The notes under the pieces are model-generated. The model saw only the letters and a program-made list of their open reading frames with translations, did not search any database and was not told the origin of the DNA. From the NCBI GenBank assembly GCA_034522055.1, contig JAXHLS010000002.1:558001-622000 (forward strand): DNA of 64,000 bases, read 5' to 3'. The DNA is from Gammaproteobacteria bacterium. Lineage in GTDB: Bacteria; Pseudomonadota; Gammaproteobacteria; JAABTG01. This document shows positions 49,899 through 58,347 of the stretch, piece by piece (positions within the stretch are counted from its first letter, which is position 1; the number at the start of each line of letters is the position of its first letter). Position numbers and translations under genes: made by a program.

Positions 49899-50102
49899 AT
49901 GGCCACCATCACCGTCGACATTTCCGCCATCCTGGCGCTGGCTGCCGGCATCGCGATCCTTACCAACGGGATACACCTCATCATCGCCTCCGCCTTCATC
50001 CTATCCGTGATGGGCTGCGCCACCATCGAGGGTGCGGGAGAGAACCTGGAGGCCGCCGGCGAGGCCATCGAGGAAGAGGCCGAGGAAGAGCGCTCCTATT
50101 GA
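49899..50102 (+). CDS. Chimeric small gene: DUF3096 N-terminus fused to an entericidin-like lipoprotein
   Basis: The first 22 codons (MATITVDISAILALAAGIAI) are nearly identical to the gene at 44963, including its upstream leader. From residue 24 on it becomes an entericidin-like sequence: IIASAFILSVMGC with a possible lipobox cysteine at 40, then ATIEGAGENLEAAGEAIEEE. The 67-residue product has two hydrophobic stretches before the cysteine. The simplest reading is an in-frame deletion joining two adjacent genes. Whether it is processed as a lipoprotein is uncertain. Confidence 0.72.
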   Translation: MATITVDISAILALAAGIAILTNGIHLIIASAFILSVMGCATIEGAGENLEAAGEAIEEEAEEERSY

Positions 50103-50149
50103 GCACCCATGAGCGCCCTCGTGCGCTCCCCTGGAAGAGGAGATGAACC

Positions 50150-50311
50150 ATGCTTTCGTGGGCACTGGTATTCCTGATCGTCGCCATAATCGCCGGGGCG
50201 TTGGGCCTCAGCGGGGTGGCCGGCGTCGCCACCGACATCGCCTGGATCCTGTTCGTGGTGGGCCTGGTGGTGGCCGTGGTACTGTTCATAACCGGGCGCC
50301 GGCCGCTGTAG
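50150..50311 (+). CDS. DUF1328-family membrane peptide
   Basis: The 53-residue product [20 protein letters not shown] continues with [20 protein letters not shown] and ends TGRRPL, the YtjA/DUF1328 pattern of two helices. GAAGAGGAGATG precedes the start. It follows the chimeric gene by 47 bases and probably belongs to the same stress-related transcript. Confidence 0.88.
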   Translation: MLSWALVFLIVAIIAGALGLSGVAGVATDIAWILFVVGLVVAVVLFITGRRPL

Positions 50312-50447
50312 GCCCGGGCGTGGTCCACCGTCCGGCGTGGCTCGTGCGGCCTTCCCGGAAGGCCGGCACAAAGCGGCGTCGTGACGGCAGCGGTCCACGC
50401 CCACCGATTCACTGTCAAACCCGGGCCTAAGCCCACAGGAGTTCTCC

Positions 50448-50654
50448 ATGCTGATCAAACATTACGTCATCGCCGCTGCCGGCGCCCTTCTCCTCAACCT
50501 GGCCGGTTGCGAGGAGCAAGGCCCCGCCGAGGAGGCGGGGGAGGAGATCGACCAGATGGTCGAGGAGGGCCGCGAGGGGGCCGGCGAGGCCGCCGAGGAG
50601 GCCGCGGAGAAGCTGGAAGAGGCCACCGACAAGCTACGCGAGAAGGCCGAGTAG
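50448..50654 (+). CDS. Small acidic lipoprotein
   Basis: The 68-residue precursor starts MLIKHYVIAAAGALLLNLAG-C, giving a clear signal and lipobox (LAGC) with acylated Cys21. The mature part is a strongly acidic amphipathic helix (EEAGEEIDQMVEEGREGAGE). It resembles the acidic tail of the chimeric gene at 49899 and of entericidin-type proteins. It is likely anchored in the outer membrane. Confidence 0.78.
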   Translation: MLIKHYVIAAAGALLLNLAGCEEQGPAEEAGEEIDQMVEEGREGAGEAAEEAAEKLEEATDKLREKAE

Positions 50655-50697
50655 GCGGAGCGGGTTGCGGTCGCTCCTGCTGAGGGACTGAGAAAGG

Positions 50698-50726
50698 TAG
50701 CCCGCCGGCGATGGCGGCGGGCTACG
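50698..50726 (-). terminator. Hairpin after the peroxiredoxin gene
   Basis: The sequence GTAGCCCGCCG and its complement CGGCGGGCTAC form an 11-bp stem around a short loop, followed on the minus strand by CTTTCTC. On the plus side it could also close the lipoprotein transcript. Confidence 0.65.
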
Positions 50727-50738
50727 GTCACTGCCGGG

Positions 50739-51386
50739 TTACAGGTCCTTCTTACAGAAATACCAATCGGTGCACTCGTAACCCTCGTTCATGCGCGCCT
50801 CAACGGCATCCACGTCCTGCGGTGGCGGGACAATCACCTTGTCGCCCGGCTGCCAGCCTTCCGGAGTGGCGATCTTGTGCTCGTCGGATGCCTGCAGGGC
50901 CTTGATCAAGCGCAGGAATTCCGGGATCGAGCGGCCATTGGTCATAGGATAGTAGACCATCGCACGCAGGATGCCGTCCGGGTCGATGATGAAGGTCGCG
51001 CGCACCGCCGAGGTGTCGGCCGCACCGGGGTGGATCATGCCGTAGGCCTTCGCGACCTTCATCGACAGGTCCTCGATGATGGGAAACTGGATGTCGACGC
51101 CGAAATGTTCCTTGATGTTGCGCACCCAGGCGACGTGGCTGTAATAGCTGTCGATGGACAGCCCGAGCAGTTCGGTATTGACCGCCTGGAAGTCGTCATA
51201 GTGACGGGCGAAGGCGGTGAATTCCGTGGTACAGACCGGGGTGAAGTCGGCCGGATGCGAGAACAGCACCAGCCATTTGCCGCGATAGTCCTCGAGTTTC
51301 TTCATGCCTTGGGTGGTGCGCGCCTCAAAGTCGGGGGCGGCTTCATTGATGCGGGGCATCGAAAACGCTTGCTGATTGCTTTCCAT
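50739..51386 (-). CDS. Peroxiredoxin, Prx6 group
   Basis: The thiol peroxidase (215 residues) has peroxidatic Cys52 in HPADFTPVCTTEF and the C-terminal Prx6-type dimer arm. Two further cysteines, Cys205 and Cys211 (YECTDWYFC), resemble the resolving pair of archaeal-type enzymes, so it may act as a 2-Cys enzyme. It is transcribed alone from a somewhat AT-rich upstream region (51420-51490). Confidence 0.95.
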   Translation of the reverse strand: MESNQQAFSMPRINEAAPDFEARTTQGMKKLEDYRGKWLVLFSHPADFTPVCTTEFTAFARHYDDFQAVNTELLGLSIDSYYSHVAWVRNIKEHFGVDIQFPIIEDLSMKVAKAYGMIHPGAADTSAVRATFIIDPDGILRAMVYYPMTNGRSIPEFLRLIKALQASDEHKIATPEGWQPGDKVIVPPPQDVDAVEARMNEGYECTDWYFCKKDL

Positions 51387-51657
51387 GGGGTACTCCTGTT
51401 GTGGGTTTCGTAAAGGCCGTCATGGCGGCCGATGGAAAGACATTAGAGTATTCTAGTTTATTAATCTAATGAATTATAAGCATCGTTTCGATAGTGAACC
51501 CCTATGCGCCTCTCACGCGTCAGGAATCACCCCGCCGAGGGTGCCGCCCTCCACATCCGCCGTGGAGGCCTCCACCACGCGCGCAAGATTGGGCGTGAGG
51601 CTGAGACGACCCATCGGCGTCTCCCCGGGGAGCGGGTGCCCGAAGCCTGGCCCCGGC
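51387..51657. other. Peroxiredoxin upstream region
   Basis: The first 100 bases are AT-rich and carry the likely promoter. The remainder (51490-51657) has a minus-strand open frame reading PMGRLSLTPNLARVVEAS that ends at a stop near 51518, with no start or family. It is treated as debris or chance. Confidence 0.4.
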
Positions 51658-51935
51658 TCAACCCAGTTCGTGGAGGATATGGTCGATGAACAGTCGCAGC
51701 TTGGCGGGCAGGTGGTGGCGGGAGGGGTAGACGGCGTAGAGGGTCAGGGGCGGGCGTTCATGGCCCGCCAGCACTTGCACCAGGCGGCCATCGGCCAGGG
51801 CTCATGGATGATGAACTCCGGCAGCAGGGCGATACCGAGGCCGGCCACGGCCGCCGCCATCAGCGCCTCGCCGTTGTTGCTGCAGAAGCGGCCGTCCACG
51901 GCGATGGCCCCGCCCCCTTCTTCGTGCCTCGCCAT
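51658..51935 (-). pseudogene. LysR-family regulator remnant (C-terminal end, frameshifted)
   Basis: One frame gives GRFCSNNGEALMAAAVAGLG and IALLPEFIIHE. After a missing base near 51800 the next frame gives LADGRLVQVLAGHERPPLTL and ends RLFIDHILHELG with a TGA. Together they are the end of a LysR effector domain. The DNA-binding and most of the sensor domain are gone. It is divergent from pirin, as intact LysR genes often are. Confidence 0.85.
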
Positions 51936-52034
51936 CGTTACGCCCGGCGTAACGGTGCATCTCACCCACGCCCGTTAATCCCGCCCCCGGCTTCTGCTAG
52001 CTTATCCGTCATTGCACATCGACGGGAGACAACC

Positions 52035-52733
52035 ATGCTCGAGATCAGACCCGCCGAGGCGCGCGGCCACGTCAGCCTGGACTGGCTGGACAGCCACCAC
52101 ACCTTCTCCTTCGGGGAGTACCACGACCCGCGCTTCATGGGCACCTCCATCCTGCGGGTGATCAACGACGACGTCATCGCGCCGGGCGGCGGCTTCGCCA
52201 CCCACGGCCATCGGGACATGGAGATCGTCACCTACGTGCTGGACGGGGAACTGGCCCACCGGGACAGCATGGGCAACGGCTCGGTCATCCGCCCCGGCGA
52301 GGTGCAGCACATGAGCGCCGGCAGCGGGGTGCGCCACAGCGAGATGAACCCTTCCGCGGATACGCCCGTGCACCTGTTGCAGATCTGGCTGCTGCCCAAC
52401 GCCCAGGGCGTGACGCCGGCCTACCACCAGCAGCTTTTCCCGCCCCAGGAGCGCCGCGGCCGGCTGGCCCTGCTGGTATCCCCCGACGGCCGCGCGGGCT
52501 CCATCGCCACCCATCAGGACGGGTTCCTGTACGGCACGCTGCTGCGCCCTGGAGAGACCGTTACCCACCCCCTGGCGCCCGGCCGCCGCGCCTATGTCCA
52601 CGTGGCCCGGGGCAGCGTGCGGGTGGAGGGCGAGACCCTGAAGGGCGGCGACGGCGCCTTCGCCGCCGACCTGCCGGGACTCCGCCTGGAGGGCGTGGAC
52701 GACGCCGAGGCGTTGCTGTTCGACCTGCCCTGA
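52035..52733 (+). CDS. Pirin-family protein
   Basis: The 232-residue bicupin carries the pirin metal-site histidines in GGGFATHGHRDMEIVTYV and the GVRHSEMNP segment (His and Glu), matching the quercetinase-like YhaK/Pirin family. Relatives are iron-binding dioxygenases or redox sensors. The ATG at 52035 has GGGAGA upstream. It lies next to the dead LysR gene and upstream of the flavodoxin-like gene by 81 bases, a common pairing. Confidence 0.93.
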   Translation: MLEIRPAEARGHVSLDWLDSHHTFSFGEYHDPRFMGTSILRVINDDVIAPGGGFATHGHRDMEIVTYVLDGELAHRDSMGNGSVIRPGEVQHMSAGSGVRHSEMNPSADTPVHLLQIWLLPNAQGVTPAYHQQLFPPQERRGRLALLVSPDGRAGSIATHQDGFLYGTLLRPGETVTHPLAPGRRAYVHVARGSVRVEGETLKGGDGAFAADLPGLRLEGVDDAEALLFDLP

Positions 52734-52814
52734 GGGCCGATCCCATGAGATCCCGCTCCGGCCACGGGGCACCCATCGGCCATTACCCATGACCACTACC
52801 CAGGGAGAAAACCC

Positions 52815-53387
52815 ATGACCATCATCGCCATCGTTTACCACAGCGGTTACGGCCACACCCGCAGGCAGGCCGAGGCCGTGCTGGAGGGCCTCGAGGCCGC
52901 CGGTGCCACGGCCGCCCTCATCGCCATCAGCGACGAGGGCACCATAGAGGAGCATGAATGGGAGGCCCTGGACGGCGCCGGCGCCATCATATTCGGCTCC
53001 CCCACCTACATGGGAATGGCGTCGTGGCAGTTCAAAAGGTTCGCCGACGCCACCAGCAAGCGCTGGTTCATCCAGGCCTGGAGGGACAAGCTGGCCGCCG
53101 GCTTCACCAACTCGGCGTCCATGAACGGCGACAAGCACTCCACCCTGCATTACTTCATCACCCTGGCCATGCAGCATGCCATGGTGTGGGTGAGCACCGG
53201 CATGATGCCGGCCAATACCAAGGCCTCCACCCGGGACGACATCAACTACCTGGGCGCCTATGCCGGCCTCATGGCCCAGTCGCCGGCGGACGCCGGCACC
53301 GAAGAAGCCCCGCCGGCCGGAGACATTGCCACCGCCCGGGAGTTCGGGCGGCGCATCGCCGAGGCCACTCGCGCCCTCAAGGGCTGA
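52815..53387 (+). CDS. Flavodoxin-fold FMN reductase, WrbA-like
   Basis: The 190-residue protein begins with the flavodoxin phosphate-loop IVYHSGYGHTRRQAEAVLEG, followed by IFGSPTYMGMASWQFKRF and a strand/loop with FTNSASMNGDK. This is typical of NAD(P)H:quinone oxidoreductases and WrbA relatives. It probably performs two-electron quinone reduction in the cytosol and is likely co-transcribed with the pirin gene. Confidence 0.88.
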   Translation: MTIIAIVYHSGYGHTRRQAEAVLEGLEAAGATAALIAISDEGTIEEHEWEALDGAGAIIFGSPTYMGMASWQFKRFADATSKRWFIQAWRDKLAAGFTNSASMNGDKHSTLHYFITLAMQHAMVWVSTGMMPANTKASTRDDINYLGAYAGLMAQSPADAGTEEAPPAGDIATAREFGRRIAEATRALKG

Positions 53388-53445
53388 TCCCGGACCTCCC
53401 CACCGGTGGCCTGCCACCACCGGTGGGGCGCCGGCAACCCCGGAC

Positions 53446-54789
53446 TCAGGCGGCGGCCACCAGGCCAGCGCCATTACCGCCCGTCCGCCGCAGCAGGCCG
53501 AGATTGACGGGGCTGTGGGGCTTCAGGGCCAGCCGTTCGTGGGCCAGTGCGCGGGCCAGATCATCCAGGCCGGCACCCAACGCCGCCTCCGTCAGGGTCC
53601 AGTCGATGATGTCCCGCTGGGCGTGGCTGCCACCGAAGGCATTGGCGATGAAGCGGGCCGGATGGAGCGCTTCCACGGCACCGCGGTAGTCACCTCGCCA
53701 GAAGGCCGAGAAGCCCTCGATCAGAGGCAGGCCGATGCGCCGGCCCCACACGGCTGTCTCCGGCGTGTCCCCCGTCGTGGCACGCAGCCCCGCCAGCAGG
53801 CGCTCCACCTCCACCTCCCGCCCGGCCCCCAGCCAGGCCATGGCCGCATGCCAGTCGTTGAAGGGATAGCCACGACCATCGGCATGGGGCACCCAGGCGG
53901 CGGCCACCTCGCCCCAACGATCACCCACGTCCATACCCGAGAGATGCATGCGCCACAGCAGCGCCGAGGCGTCCACCAGCTCCACGGCCAGGGCGCCCCG
54001 TTTCGGGCGAATGACGCCGTCGTAGAGGGCCAGCACCTCGTCGTGCTGGCCGAGGTCCAGGTGGAACAGGGCCCGGTGCCACCAGTTGTGCATCTGGAAG
54101 TAGTTGTCCTCGCCCGACCACAAGGGCTCCCTCGAGGCCATCCACTGGACGCCCTCCCCGGCCCGGCCCTGCATCTCCAGCACATGGGCCACGGCGTGAT
54201 GGGCCCAACAGCCCCGGGGCTCCAGATCGACGGCCCGGCGGCCAAACTCCTCGGCGCGCTCAAGGTCCCCGGTCTCCTCCAGGCCGAAGGCGTACATGCC
54301 GAGGACGATGGCATGGCCCGGGATAGGGGCCGACCACCGGGGCAGCACCCGGGCGATGCGATCCCGCAGGTTGCGGGCATTGGCGCGGAAGAAGTCCACG
54401 AGGTGGCCCGACTGCAACGCCAGGAGGTCCAGTGGATAACACGTGTTGTGGTGGTCCAGCTGGACCGCGGCGCGGGTCCATTCGCCGCCCACCAGCAGGT
54501 CGAGGGCGGTCACGTGGGAACGTTCGCGCGCGTCCAGCGTCATGCCCCTCAACCCCTCGACGATGGCCGCGGCCTCGGCGGTGGCGGCGGGTTCGGTGGC
54601 CAGGGCGAGCAGATGGGCCTTGAGCACCCGGGCCATGACGAACCCCGGCGCCGCGTCCAGGGCGGCGTCCGCCAGGGCGAGGGGATCGCCACGGTAGATA
54701 TTGAAGCCCTCCAGGGCCTCGTCGTAAAGGCGGCCCGCCTGAGGCGTGGCGCCGTTCAGTTCATTGCCTTGGCTGTCGCTTGTCTTCAT
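53446..54789 (-). CDS. TPR-repeat protein, TTC38-like
   Basis: The 447-residue soluble helical protein resembles tetratricopeptide repeat protein 38. It has ALEGFNIYRGDPLALADAAL, NTCYPLDLLALQSGHLVDFF, GCWAHHAVAHVLEMQGRAGE and NYFQMHNWWHRALFHLDLGQ, where the conserved His/Trp motifs stand out from ordinary TPRs. No signal peptide is present. The function is unknown; bacterial members are often in stress or redox settings. It is convergent with the flavodoxin-like gene. Confidence 0.85.
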   Translation of the reverse strand: MKTSDSQGNELNGATPQAGRLYDEALEGFNIYRGDPLALADAALDAAPGFVMARVLKAHLLALATEPAATAEAAAIVEGLRGMTLDARERSHVTALDLLVGGEWTRAAVQLDHHNTCYPLDLLALQSGHLVDFFRANARNLRDRIARVLPRWSAPIPGHAIVLGMYAFGLEETGDLERAEEFGRRAVDLEPRGCWAHHAVAHVLEMQGRAGEGVQWMASREPLWSGEDNYFQMHNWWHRALFHLDLGQHDEVLALYDGVIRPKRGALAVELVDASALLWRMHLSGMDVGDRWGEVAAAWVPHADGRGYPFNDWHAAMAWLGAGREVEVERLLAGLRATTGDTPETAVWGRRIGLPLIEGFSAFWRGDYRGAVEALHPARFIANAFGGSHAQRDIIDWTLTEAALGAGLDDLARALAHERLALKPHSPVNLGLLRRTGGNGAGLVAAA

Positions 54790-54971
54790 GGTGTGTCTCC
54801 CGTTGTACTATGCATCGTATCGGTCATTGCCCGCGGATCTCCGGCGGTGCTCGCAGACCGCCATGGTGGTGGGTCTACGGGGACCATCCTAGGGAGAAGG
54901 GGTCGCGGTCGGAATGCCCATGACGCCGGATCTCTTGACCCGTCCGCCGGAATCGCCGGGGAGCGAAGCCC

Positions 54972-55925
54972 ATGGATATGCTGGTGGAGTTGCTGCAAGG
55001 CACGCGCCTGTCTGGCGGCATCTTCCTGGACGTCGAGTTCACCGCGCCCTGGTGCGTGAGCGCCAAGGTCGAACCGGAGGATTGCAGCCCCCATGCTCCG
55101 GTGCCGCGCCACATCATCGCCTACCACTACGTCACCGAGGGGCAGGCCCTCGTCGGAGTGGAGGGGCTGCCGGCGATGGCGGTGAGGGCCGGTGACATCA
55201 TCGTGCTGCCACGCAACGACTTCCATACCGTGGCGAGTGAGACGGGGCTGGTGCCCATCAGGGCCGATCCCCTGATCCAGCCGGGCCCGGAGGGCGGCCT
55301 GGACCGCATCGTGCACGGTGGCGGGGGCGCACCGACGCGCCTGCTGTGCGGCTGGCTGGGCTGCGACGATCCCCACAATCCGGTGCTCGGCCTGCTGCCC
55401 ACGCTGATGAAGCTGGAGGTGGCCGACGCCGCCTCGGCGGGCTGGATCGAGAGTTCCCTGCGCTTTGCCGGCGAGGCCCTGGCCGGCGGTCGCCTCGATT
55501 CCCCGGCCATCCTGGGCCGCCTGGCCGAATCCCTGTTCATGGAGGCCGTGCGCCGCTACGCCACCGGCACCACGCCGAAACGGGCCGCGCCCGGGCAACC
55601 ACCCCACGATCCCGTGGTGCTGCGCGCCCTGGTGCTGCTTCATCGCCGGCTCGAGCATCCCTGGACCACCGGGGATCTGGCCAGTCTGGTGGGGCTATCC
55701 CGCTCGGCCCTCCATGAGCGCTTCACGCGGGTGACCGGCGAGGCCCCCATGGCCTACCTGGCCCGCCAGCGCCTGGAACATGCGGCCCAGCGGCTGCGCG
55801 GCTCGGGCGAGCCCATCGCCCGCATCGCCCTGGAATGCGGCTACGGATCCGAAGCCGCCTTCAGCCGCGCCTTCAAGCGCACCTTCGGCGCCCCGCCGGC
55901 CCGCTGGCGGCGGGAGCCACCGTAG
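54972..55925 (+). CDS. AraC-family regulator with cupin sensor
   Basis: The 317-residue protein has an N-terminal cupin (AraC_binding; GVEGLPAMAVRAGDIIVLPR, HTVASETG). A C-terminal pair of helix-turn-helices follows (LASLVGLSRSALHERFTRVT and ARIALECGYGSEAAFSRAFK). The ligand is unknown. It is divergent from the TPR protein gene, whose promoter lies in the shared 180-base gap. The ATG at 54972 is preceded by GGGGAGCGAAGCC. Confidence 0.92.
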   Translation: MDMLVELLQGTRLSGGIFLDVEFTAPWCVSAKVEPEDCSPHAPVPRHIIAYHYVTEGQALVGVEGLPAMAVRAGDIIVLPRNDFHTVASETGLVPIRADPLIQPGPEGGLDRIVHGGGGAPTRLLCGWLGCDDPHNPVLGLLPTLMKLEVADAASAGWIESSLRFAGEALAGGRLDSPAILGRLAESLFMEAVRRYATGTTPKRAAPGQPPHDPVVLRALVLLHRRLEHPWTTGDLASLVGLSRSALHERFTRVTGEAPMAYLARQRLEHAAQRLRGSGEPIARIALECGYGSEAAFSRAFKRTFGAPPARWRREPP

Positions 55926-55975
55926 CCGCGATGACGGCGCCTGACGTGGCCAGACCCGGATTTCCCCGGCATCTG

Positions 55976-56065
55976 TCGCGCCCAAGGGCGCTCCTGCGGG
56001 GAAGGTATTCCCCGGCCGGCGGCCACTCGCACCCCGCCCCTGCAGGAGCGCGCTTGCGCGCGAAC
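55976..56065. repeat. Inverted pair of REP elements (intact homologue of the intron 2 target)
   Basis: The left element TCGCGCCCAAGGGCGCTCCT runs on into GCGGGG (to 56001). The right element CCCCTGCAGGAGCGCGCTTG runs on into CGCGCGAAC (56036-56065) in opposite orientation. A degenerate hairpin of the same family occurs at 35360-35380. Confidence 0.85.
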
Positions 56066-56088
56066 GGCGGGGCTTGAACGGACCGCCC

Positions 56089-56520
56089 TCAGGAGCCGGT
56101 ATCCGCGGTCCCGGTCTTGCCCAGGGACCACAGCCGGTCCTCATCCCGCAGCACGAACAACGCGAAGCAGGCCGCCAACATGGGCCAGGCGGCAAAGAAC
56201 AGCAGGTGGCTGCCCTCGAAAGGCGCGAGGTATTGCTTGAAAGACGACAGGGTGGAGATGCCGTGCAGCACCAGGACCACACCATAGGTGTAGGTCTTCA
56301 GGACACCGCTGACGAACAGCAACAGCAGCACCATCTCTGCGGCGGCGATGCCATACAACACGACCGCCTCGAGGCCCGGGATACGGTAGAAACTCTCGAA
56401 CACGGCCGCGGCATGGCCGGGGTTGACGAATTTGTCCACGGTCCACATGAACATGACCAGAAACACGGTCAGGCGGAGAAAAAGCAGGGAGAGTTCAAGC
56501 CTCCGGCTGTGGTCGTTCAT
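56089..56520 (-). CDS. DoxX-like membrane protein
   Basis: The 143-residue protein has four membrane helices: LFLRLTVFLVMFMWTVDKFV, GLEAVVLYGIAAAEMVLLLL, TYGVVLVLHGIST and FFAAWPMLAACFALFVLRDE. The DoxX-family KFVNPGHAAAVFESFYRIPG loop lies between the first two. A GTG two codons upstream is possible; the ATG at 56520 is closer to GGAGGT. The function is unknown; family members support respiratory or redox enzymes. Confidence 0.82.
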   Translation of the reverse strand: MNDHSRRLELSLLFLRLTVFLVMFMWTVDKFVNPGHAAAVFESFYRIPGLEAVVLYGIAAAEMVLLLLFVSGVLKTYTYGVVLVLHGISTLSSFKQYLAPFEGSHLLFFAAWPMLAACFALFVLRDEDRLWSLGKTGTADTGS

Positions 56521-56671
56521 AGGCACCTCCGTCAGGACATCATGGGTATACCCCCTACCGACCGTATCCCCCGACCCGCTCTTTCAGGCCTCTGAGCCAC
56601 CCCCGGGGGCAGGCTTGAGTCGTTGCATTTCTGCACGGCCGCCGTGGCATCACGGCTGGGTGGGGCCGTTG

Positions 56672-57079
56672 CTAGAGACCTTCAACTTCCGCCAGCTTGC
56701 CATCCAGGCGCCGGCGCAGGTCCTCCTCGTCCGCCGGGATGGTGGTGACCCGCAGGGGCCTGCCGTCCTGCCTCAGGAAGACGGCCACGCCGTTGTCGAT
56801 GTCGTGGCGCTCGGCGAATGCCCGGCCCTGGGGAGTACCCAGATCGGCCACCAGGAAATCGACGCGCATTTCGTAATCCCCCTTGACGTGGCGCAGGCGT
56901 TCGAGGGCGGCCGCCCCGGCCGGCGAATAATTCTCGTAGGCGAGCACCAGCGCCGGCCTGCCCTGACCCACCATGGAGAGGTCTGTGGAGAGGGGCTTCA
57001 CGGCCACCAGAGTGAAGATGAAGGCGACGCCCAGCAGTGCCGCCAGGACCCCGATGGAAATCGCTATTTTTCTTATCAT
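56672..57079 (-). CDS. Thioredoxin-fold-like exported protein
   Basis: The 135-residue product has an N-terminal membrane anchor or signal (residues ~5-27). A soluble part has the alternating pattern of a thioredoxin fold: RPALVLAYENYSPAGAAALE, DYEMRVDFLVADLGTPQG, GVAVFLRQDGRPLRVTTIPA. The CxxC active site is missing (YSPAG at that place), so a redox role is unlikely. The family is not recognised. It lies 91 bases upstream of the DoxX-like gene only after a gap of 150 bases on the same strand. Confidence 0.7.
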   Translation of the reverse strand: MIRKIAISIGVLAALLGVAFIFTLVAVKPLSTDLSMVGQGRPALVLAYENYSPAGAAALERLRHVKGDYEMRVDFLVADLGTPQGRAFAERHDIDNGVAVFLRQDGRPLRVTTIPADEEDLRRRLDGKLAEVEGL

Positions 57080-57170
57080 GACTTTCGAATCTCCTGTCCA
57101 AGGCGGGGCGTTAACCGACCCACCCCCTGTCCAAAGCCCTTACGACCGTCGTTTCGGCGGGGGCGTTCCA

Positions 57171-58301
57171 TCAGGGCCCCGAGGTCAGCTCCCGGGCCCC
57201 AATCGATGAGGCGCCACGGGCGGCCATGATATCGGCCACGGCCACCTCCGCGGCCAGCAAGGCACCCTCGAGGAGTCCACCTTCCATGGGCGCCGCCTCG
57301 GTGGCCGCGAACCCCAACCGCAGCGTCGCCAGGGTCTCCCGGTAGGGGCCGAGATCCAGTTGCGGGTGCATGGACGGCTCCATACCGTCCCGGGGGGTGG
57401 CCACCCAGGGATCCCGCGCCCAGTCCTTGAGGTAGGTGTTCTCCGTCTTCAGGGCCTCGGCGCCGAACAGCCCCGCCAGTTGGTGGAGACAGAGGGCCTT
57501 GAGGGCCTCCTCGCCATGGCCCGCCCGTGCCGCCGCCGGCAGCCCCACGAAACCGAACAGGGCGGGGCCGGCCTCTCGGTCCGCCGAGGCATCGTGGATC
57601 TCCACCAGGGGTCCCACCCGGCTGAAGGCATCGCCGGCGAGGCCCGCGGCACGCCAGAAGGGGCGGCGGTAGGTGGCCACGAACTTCGCCTGGCCGGCCA
57701 TCCACGTGGGCGTGGCCGCCAGTCGCTCGCGGACCCCGGCGGGCAGCCATGGGGCCAGGGGCAGGCGCTCCAACAGCAGCCGCGGGGGCGCTGCCAGGAC
57801 AAGGTGGGCGGCCTCGAAGCTGGCCTGACCCGCGCCGTCCCCGACCCCGACCCGCCAGAGCCCTCCCCTTTGCTCCAGGGTGGTCACGGGGTGACCGAGG
57901 CGCACACAGGCGGGGTCCAGGCTGGCGGAGAGGCCGTCCACCAGGCGTTGGAACCCTCCCCGGACGCGATAGGCGATCATCGCGCCGGCACCCTGGAAAC
58001 GCTGGGGCGCCATGCCGGGCTCCATCTGGTAGAGGGCGTCGCCCTCGACGTACTGCTCGAACCAGGGGATCCCGAGTTCCGCCAACAGTCCGTGCATCCG
58101 TCGCTGGTGGGGCCAGAACCAGGTAGGGCCCAGGTCCACGCCCAGGGGGGCCGTGTCCCCGACGGGCAGCGAAAGAATACGGCCACCGAGGCGCTCCGTG
58201 GCCTCCAGCACCACGTAGGACAGCCCCACCGCGGCAAGGCGATAGGCGCTGTAGAGGCCACCGAGGCCACCCCCCACCACCACCACGTCCACCTTCGTCA
58301 T
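57171..58301 (-). CDS. FAD-dependent amine-oxidase-like protein
   Basis: The 376-residue protein has the dinucleotide-binding VDVVVVGGGLGGLYSAYRLA at the N-terminus and LEATERLGGRILS, both marks of the monoamine oxidase/phytoene desaturase group. A conserved C-terminal FAD stretch reads FAATEAAPMEGGLLEGALLA. The length is shorter than typical MAOs. The substrate is unknown. GTG at 58307 is an alternative start. Confidence 0.88.
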   Translation of the reverse strand: MTKVDVVVVGGGLGGLYSAYRLAAVGLSYVVLEATERLGGRILSLPVGDTAPLGVDLGPTWFWPHQRRMHGLLAELGIPWFEQYVEGDALYQMEPGMAPQRFQGAGAMIAYRVRGGFQRLVDGLSASLDPACVRLGHPVTTLEQRGGLWRVGVGDGAGQASFEAAHLVLAAPPRLLLERLPLAPWLPAGVRERLAATPTWMAGQAKFVATYRRPFWRAAGLAGDAFSRVGPLVEIHDASADREAGPALFGFVGLPAAARAGHGEEALKALCLHQLAGLFGAEALKTENTYLKDWARDPWVATPRDGMEPSMHPQLDLGPYRETLATLRLGFAATEAAPMEGGLLEGALLAAEVAVADIMAARGASSIGARELTSGP

Positions 58302-58347
58302 CGCCACCAGCCAGCCGGGAGAACCGGCGGGCAGGCCGGGTGAGACC

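Noticed and set aside
51504-51660. Minus-strand frame reading PMGRLSLTPNLARVVEAS ending near 51518
   Set aside because: Looks protein-like over about 40 codons but overlaps the LysR remnant and has no start or known family; too short to call.
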